This document shows positions 6,201 to 7,857 of a DNA stretch of 7,857 nucleotides, in pieces. The notes below the pieces were generated by a model. That model ran no database searches, was not told the origin of the DNA, and was given only the letters and a program-made list of their open reading frames with translations. Each line of letters opens with the position of its first letter. Position 1 is the stretch's first letter. Origin of the DNA: Deltaproteobacteria bacterium (GTDB lineage: Bacteria > Desulfobacterota > Desulfarculia > Adiutricales > Adiutricaceae); assembly GCA_031278795.1 (NCBI GenBank), contig JAITJT010000172.1:1-7857 (forward strand), in the 5' to 3' direction. Position numbers and translations under genes: made by a program.

Positions 6201-7574
6201 CCTTATCTGGAAATAGAGATTGACGAGCACTCCTCGGACGTGGGCGCGGTTACCAGGCTTGAGGCCTTTCTGGACTCCCTGGACGCGAGGAGACGTAAGA
6301 AGCTCTTGAAGGCTCCAGAGGGCGAGAGGAAGATTAACGTCCTGAGGGGCCCCAAACAGGGCGCCACCATCTACATCCCACCCATGTGCGACCACACCAG
6401 GCCCTTGGCGGCCGCCTTGAGGCGCTTTGGCCTCTCGGCGGTGGCCCTTCCTCCCTCGGACTCCCTAACCATAGAGCTGGGGCGCTCCCAGACCTCGGGG
6501 AAGGAGTGCTATCCCCTGATTCTTACGGTGGGGGACTTCTTAAAGCTAGCTAAGAGTCCGGACTTTGTCCCGGAAAAGTCGGCCCTCTTCATGCCCACCT
6601 CCAACGGCCCCTGCCGCTTTGGGCAGTACAGCCGCTACCTGAGCCTCATCTTCAAGCGCCTGGACCTTCCCAAGGTGGAGATACTCGCCCTCGATCAAAC
6701 CGGGAGCATGTACAAGTACCTAAACGACGCGGCCCTTCCCAGGGCCAAGGGAAGCCTCACCAAGACCATCTGGAGGGCCTTGGCATCCGTGGACCTTCTC
6801 CAGAAGGGCCTCTATAGGGTAAGACCTAAGGAAAAGTCTCCAGGGCTCGCCAACTTGGCCTATTACGAGTCCTTAACGGCCTTGGAGAATGTCATTGAGG
6901 AGGGTAGCCTCAAGGACCTCCTCAAGGTAATTGAAACTTCCGCCCACAAGTTCCAAGACGCCCTGGACCCCAAAGACGACCGGCCGCTCCCTAGGGTGGG
7001 CCTGGTGGGTGAGATCTACGTGAGAAACAACGATTTCGCCAATGAGGACATAATCAAGCGCCTGGAGGGTCTGGGAGCCCAGGTGGAGGTGCCCCCCCTC
7101 ATAGAGTGGATCTTTTACACGGGCTTTGTTAATAATATGCGGGCCAAGCGCGCCGGAAACCTGGAGAGGCGACTCAAGACCAGGCTAACCCTCATGGTGC
7201 AGGACTATGAGCTAAAGCGCCTGGAGAGGTCCTTCAACGGCCTCTTCAAAGACCTAGAGCGCGATCCACCCGTATCCGACGTGGTACGCCTAGGCGAGCG
7301 CTTCCTGGACAAGTCCTTCCAGGGCGAGGGCATCCTCTCTTTAGGGAAAGGCTTGGAGTTTTATGAGCGCGGCACCCGGGGCCTGGTCAACATCATGCCC
7401 TTCACCTGCATGCCCGGAACCGTGGTGGGAAGCTTAAGCACCCGCTTCCGCGAACTGGCGGGCGGCATGCCGCTATTGAACCTAGCCTTTGACGGTCAAA
7501 GCCAGACCAACACCCAGGCGAGGCTGGAGGCCTTCATGTACCAGGTGGAGAACTTCACCGGAAACGGCGCGTAA
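3204..7574 (+). CDS. Fused acyl-CoA dehydratase activase / HgdB-like protein
   Basis: A 1456-residue protein of the BadF/BadG/BcrA/BcrD ATPase superfamily fused to DUF2229 and a 2-hydroxyglutaryl-CoA dehydratase-like C-terminus. ATPase domain 1 (about 12-270) has GLDIGSVSVK, DIGGEDTK (109-116), NAICAAGTGSF (134-144), GRCSVF (174-179) and FTGGVAANPG. Domain 2 (about 327-582) has GVDVGSVSTN, EIGGQDSK (427-434), KACAAGTGSF (450-459) and ERCTVF (490-495). Cys137/176 and Cys452/492 match the two Fe-S ligands of HgdC. A CxxCxxxC motif (609-616) with Cys635 links to the C-terminal half, with CGPDSF (982-987), DEHSSDVGAVTRLEAF (1007-1022), ECYP, NGPCRFGQY (1135-1142) and FTCMPGT (1400-1406). Family members are thought to couple ATP hydrolysis to low-potential electron transfer; the substrate of this long form is unknown. 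No dehydratase subunits adjoin it. The RBS is weak (TAGGA, 3187-3191). Residues 767-811 are a charged insert. Confidence 0.9.
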   Translation: MLESRSSKGPYFLGLDIGSVSVKIALLDQDERILEGIYLRHHGRPFHTAHEALGELLTKYPGELIHAPRVTGASSQRLSALLKGSPVGEIMALAVSAIKHTPSAQSLIDIGGEDTKLLWFNQEERGALSDFNMNAICAAGTGSFLDQQAHRLGYDIESFGKLALKSELPPRVAGRCSVFAKSDMIHLQQSATPDYEIIYGLCLAMARSIRSGLAKGKALTPPVLFTGGVAANPGLNRALSEVLELKAGELIVPSEHYVFGAYGAALEGLRELKTKEPAGLNLETLTQWLTKPHEPPARQKPLVRRPKKPGLSSFDWSNVTKERPLEVYIGVDVGSVSTNVALVTPEGTLVERQYLATAGRPLEAILQGFRQIPAEVKDKVKVLGACTTGSGRYLSADYLGADMTVNEITAQATAAVAIDPKVDTIFEIGGQDSKYISLKDGVIVDFMMNKACAAGTGSFLEEQADKLGLNIKEQFGDLALSSTNPVSLGERCTVFMESDLVHHQQNGVGHHDLVAGLCHGIVANYLGRVVETRLVGENIFFQGGTSFNEGVAAAFESRLSRKITVPDNADVTGAMGAALIARDRRTWEESTFVGFDLSQRHYEIKSFECRHCENVCEIRKVTVQGGTPFFYGSRCDRYDQDARKGKDLSKLPDLFKYRYDLAFNPPELSELKYGNNPGQIPYKARVGLIRSMFFAEMGPFWSVFLASLGLEPVWSAPTNKTIIHRGCERTLGEFCFPIKAAYGHLLDLLDKELKHILLPSIVNLPEGSVKNPAGAKGPGAPSKGNGELKDDSFSKDSSKNKKAMRKAPDNTACPYNQSLAYTAPVALNLKEPFLVREPVFFGEGDRVLERSLMGLARKLGVSEAEVPKAMKAGKLAQEAFSRRLTDYGSKVLRDLKDGDTAMVVVSRPYNGFDPGLNLRLNEKMRDLNILGIPMDFLPSESLEDDEESLSHYWRYGQKITRSAKFIAQDPRLQALYISNFGCGPDSFILHFFKNSLGDKPYLEIEIDEHSSDVGAVTRLEAFLDSLDARRRKKLLKAPEGERKINVLRGPKQGATIYIPPMCDHTRPLAAALRRFGLSAVALPPSDSLTIELGRSQTSGKECYPLILTVGDFLKLAKSPDFVPEKSALFMPTSNGPCRFGQYSRYLSLIFKRLDLPKVEILALDQTGSMYKYLNDAALPRAKGSLTKTIWRALASVDLLQKGLYRVRPKEKSPGLANLAYYESLTALENVIEEGSLKDLLKVIETSAHKFQDALDPKDDRPLPRVGLVGEIYVRNNDFANEDIIKRLEGLGAQVEVPPLIEWIFYTGFVNNMRAKRAGNLERRLKTRLTLMVQDYELKRLERSFNGLFKDLERDPPVSDVVRLGERFLDKSFQGEGILSLGKGLEFYERGTRGLVNIMPFTCMPGTVVGSLSTRFRELAGGMPLLNLAFDGQSQTNTQARLEAFMYQVENFTGNGA
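5502..5636 (+). other. Low-complexity insert within the activase
   Basis: Residues 767-811 are rich in Gly, Pro, Ala, Lys, Ser and Asp and lack the hydrophobic pattern of the flanks. They sit between ILLPSIVNLPE and the conserved-looking TACPYNQS (Cys813). The reading frame is intact and codon use matches the rest, so this is a disordered loop rather than a frameshift. From memory, homologues have a much shorter connection here, but I cannot align them. Confidence 0.5.
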
Positions 7575-7678
7575 ACATGGGGCCAACAAGGTAGCCGCGG
7601 GCAGCTGCGCGCGTATAAACCCGGAGGCAAAATAAATCAAAACCCGTACAGCTCTTAGCCTAAAGAGGCAAAAGGCAA

Positions 7679-7737
7679 AAAGGCCTTAAACCACAAGGAC
7701 CAAGGCATAAAAAAAACCAAAGGCCTTAAACCATAAG
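7679..7737 (+). repeat. 19-nt direct repeat, 40-nt offset
   Basis: AAAGGCCTTAAACCACAAG (7679-7697) recurs as AAAGGCCTTAAACCATAAG (7719-7737) with one mismatch. The core AAGGCCTTAA is the reverse complement of TTAAGGCCTT at 3054-3063, upstream of the activase gene. Confidence 0.7.
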
Positions 7738-7756
7738 AAGAAGATGCTAAAAAAAA

Positions 7757-7795
7757 AGGCCTAAGGCCTAAAAAGGCCTAAAAGCCTAAAAGCCA
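7757..7795 (+). repeat. AGGCCTAA tandem cluster
   Basis: AGGCCTAA occurs at 7757-7764, 7764-7771 and 7774-7781, followed by decayed AGCCTAA and AGCC copies. This is a simple-sequence expansion in the spacer after the activase gene. Confidence 0.65.
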
Positions 7796-7829
7796 AAAAT
7801 GGCAGTAAGGCAAAAAAATAGCCCGTACA

Positions 7830-7855
7830 GGCATTGAACCAAAAGGTGAAATGCC
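7830..7855 (+). repeat. Hairpin with symmetric GA internal loop at window edge
   Basis: GGCATT (7830-7835) pairs with AATGCC (7850-7855). Inside it ACC (7838-7840) pairs with GGT (7845-7847) over an AAAA loop. The two stems are separated by GA on each side, the geometry of a tandem sheared G-A mismatch. It may be the start of a structured leader for a gene beyond the window. Confidence 0.4.
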
Positions 7856-7857
7856 AA

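Larger units (their letters stand above)
7575..7857. other. A/G-rich repetitive 3' spacer
   Basis: There is no credible coding sequence. A GC-rich dyad-like stretch follows the stop (about 7593-7612, containing GCAGCTGC) but no T-run, so I do not call a terminator. The rest is dominated by AAAGGCC words and A-runs: the near-identical pair at 7679-7697 and 7719-7737, and an AGGCCTAA cluster (7757-7795). CCCGTACAG occurs twice (7643-7651, 7822-7830). The edge carries a hairpin (7830-7855). Confidence 0.5.

Noticed and set aside
7836..7857. Cobalamin riboswitch core, suggested by GGTGAAATGCC
   Set aside because: The flanking pairing and the conserved GGGAA and CCCGCC boxes are not seen before the window ends. 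A short match alone is not enough.

Overview
This window reads as bacterial chromosome from a strict or mainly anaerobic organism. The main pointer is a very large ATP-dependent 'archerase'-type activase related to 2-hydroxyacyl-CoA dehydratase and benzoyl-CoA reductase activators, a family largely restricted to anaerobes such as Desulfobacterota and Clostridia. The genes are fairly GC-rich with many AGG/AGA arginine codons. The spacers are AT-rich and full of short degenerate repeats, and CTAG is not rare. I cannot name the genus.

Layout: (1) thiM (49-873, +), hydroxyethylthiazole kinase. (2) An AT-rich 202-nt gap. (3) thiE (1076-1705, +), thiamine phosphate synthase. ThiM and ThiE together give thiazole salvage and the coupling step of thiamine synthesis; no thiD or TPP riboswitch is visible. 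(4) leuD (2322-1702, -), the small subunit of isopropylmalate isomerase, meets thiE tail to tail with the two stop codons sharing bases. Its own promoter-like region (2361-2388) has a perfect GC-rich inverted repeat filling the -35/-10 spacer. (5) An 880-nt spacer (2323-3203) with no convincing protein gene but much structure: degenerate tandem repeats (2500-2559); a strong extended -10 promoter (2682-2690); a perfect 10-bp hairpin just downstream (2723-2746) whose 5' arm has a second possible partner at 2830-2838; a thrice-repeated GCCTCTTTG motif; a GC block plus T8; an array of CTAAAG..CTTTAG hairpin units (2973-3049); and short direct repeats just before the next gene. (6) A 1456-codon gene (3204-7574, +) encoding two tandem BadF/BcrA-type ATPase domains fused to a DUF2229 / HgdB-like cysteine-rich C-terminal half. 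(7) A 283-nt A/G-rich tail with AGGCCTTAA and AGGCCTAA repeats and a hairpin at the window edge.

The thiamine and leucine genes are ordinary housekeeping genes. The parts most likely to hold something undescribed are the 2662-2922 segment, which looks like a small RNA or switch-like leader, and the fused activase, which combines in one chain an ATPase pseudo-dimer (four putative Fe-S cysteines) and a reductase-like half, interrupted by an unusual approximately 45-residue charged insert.
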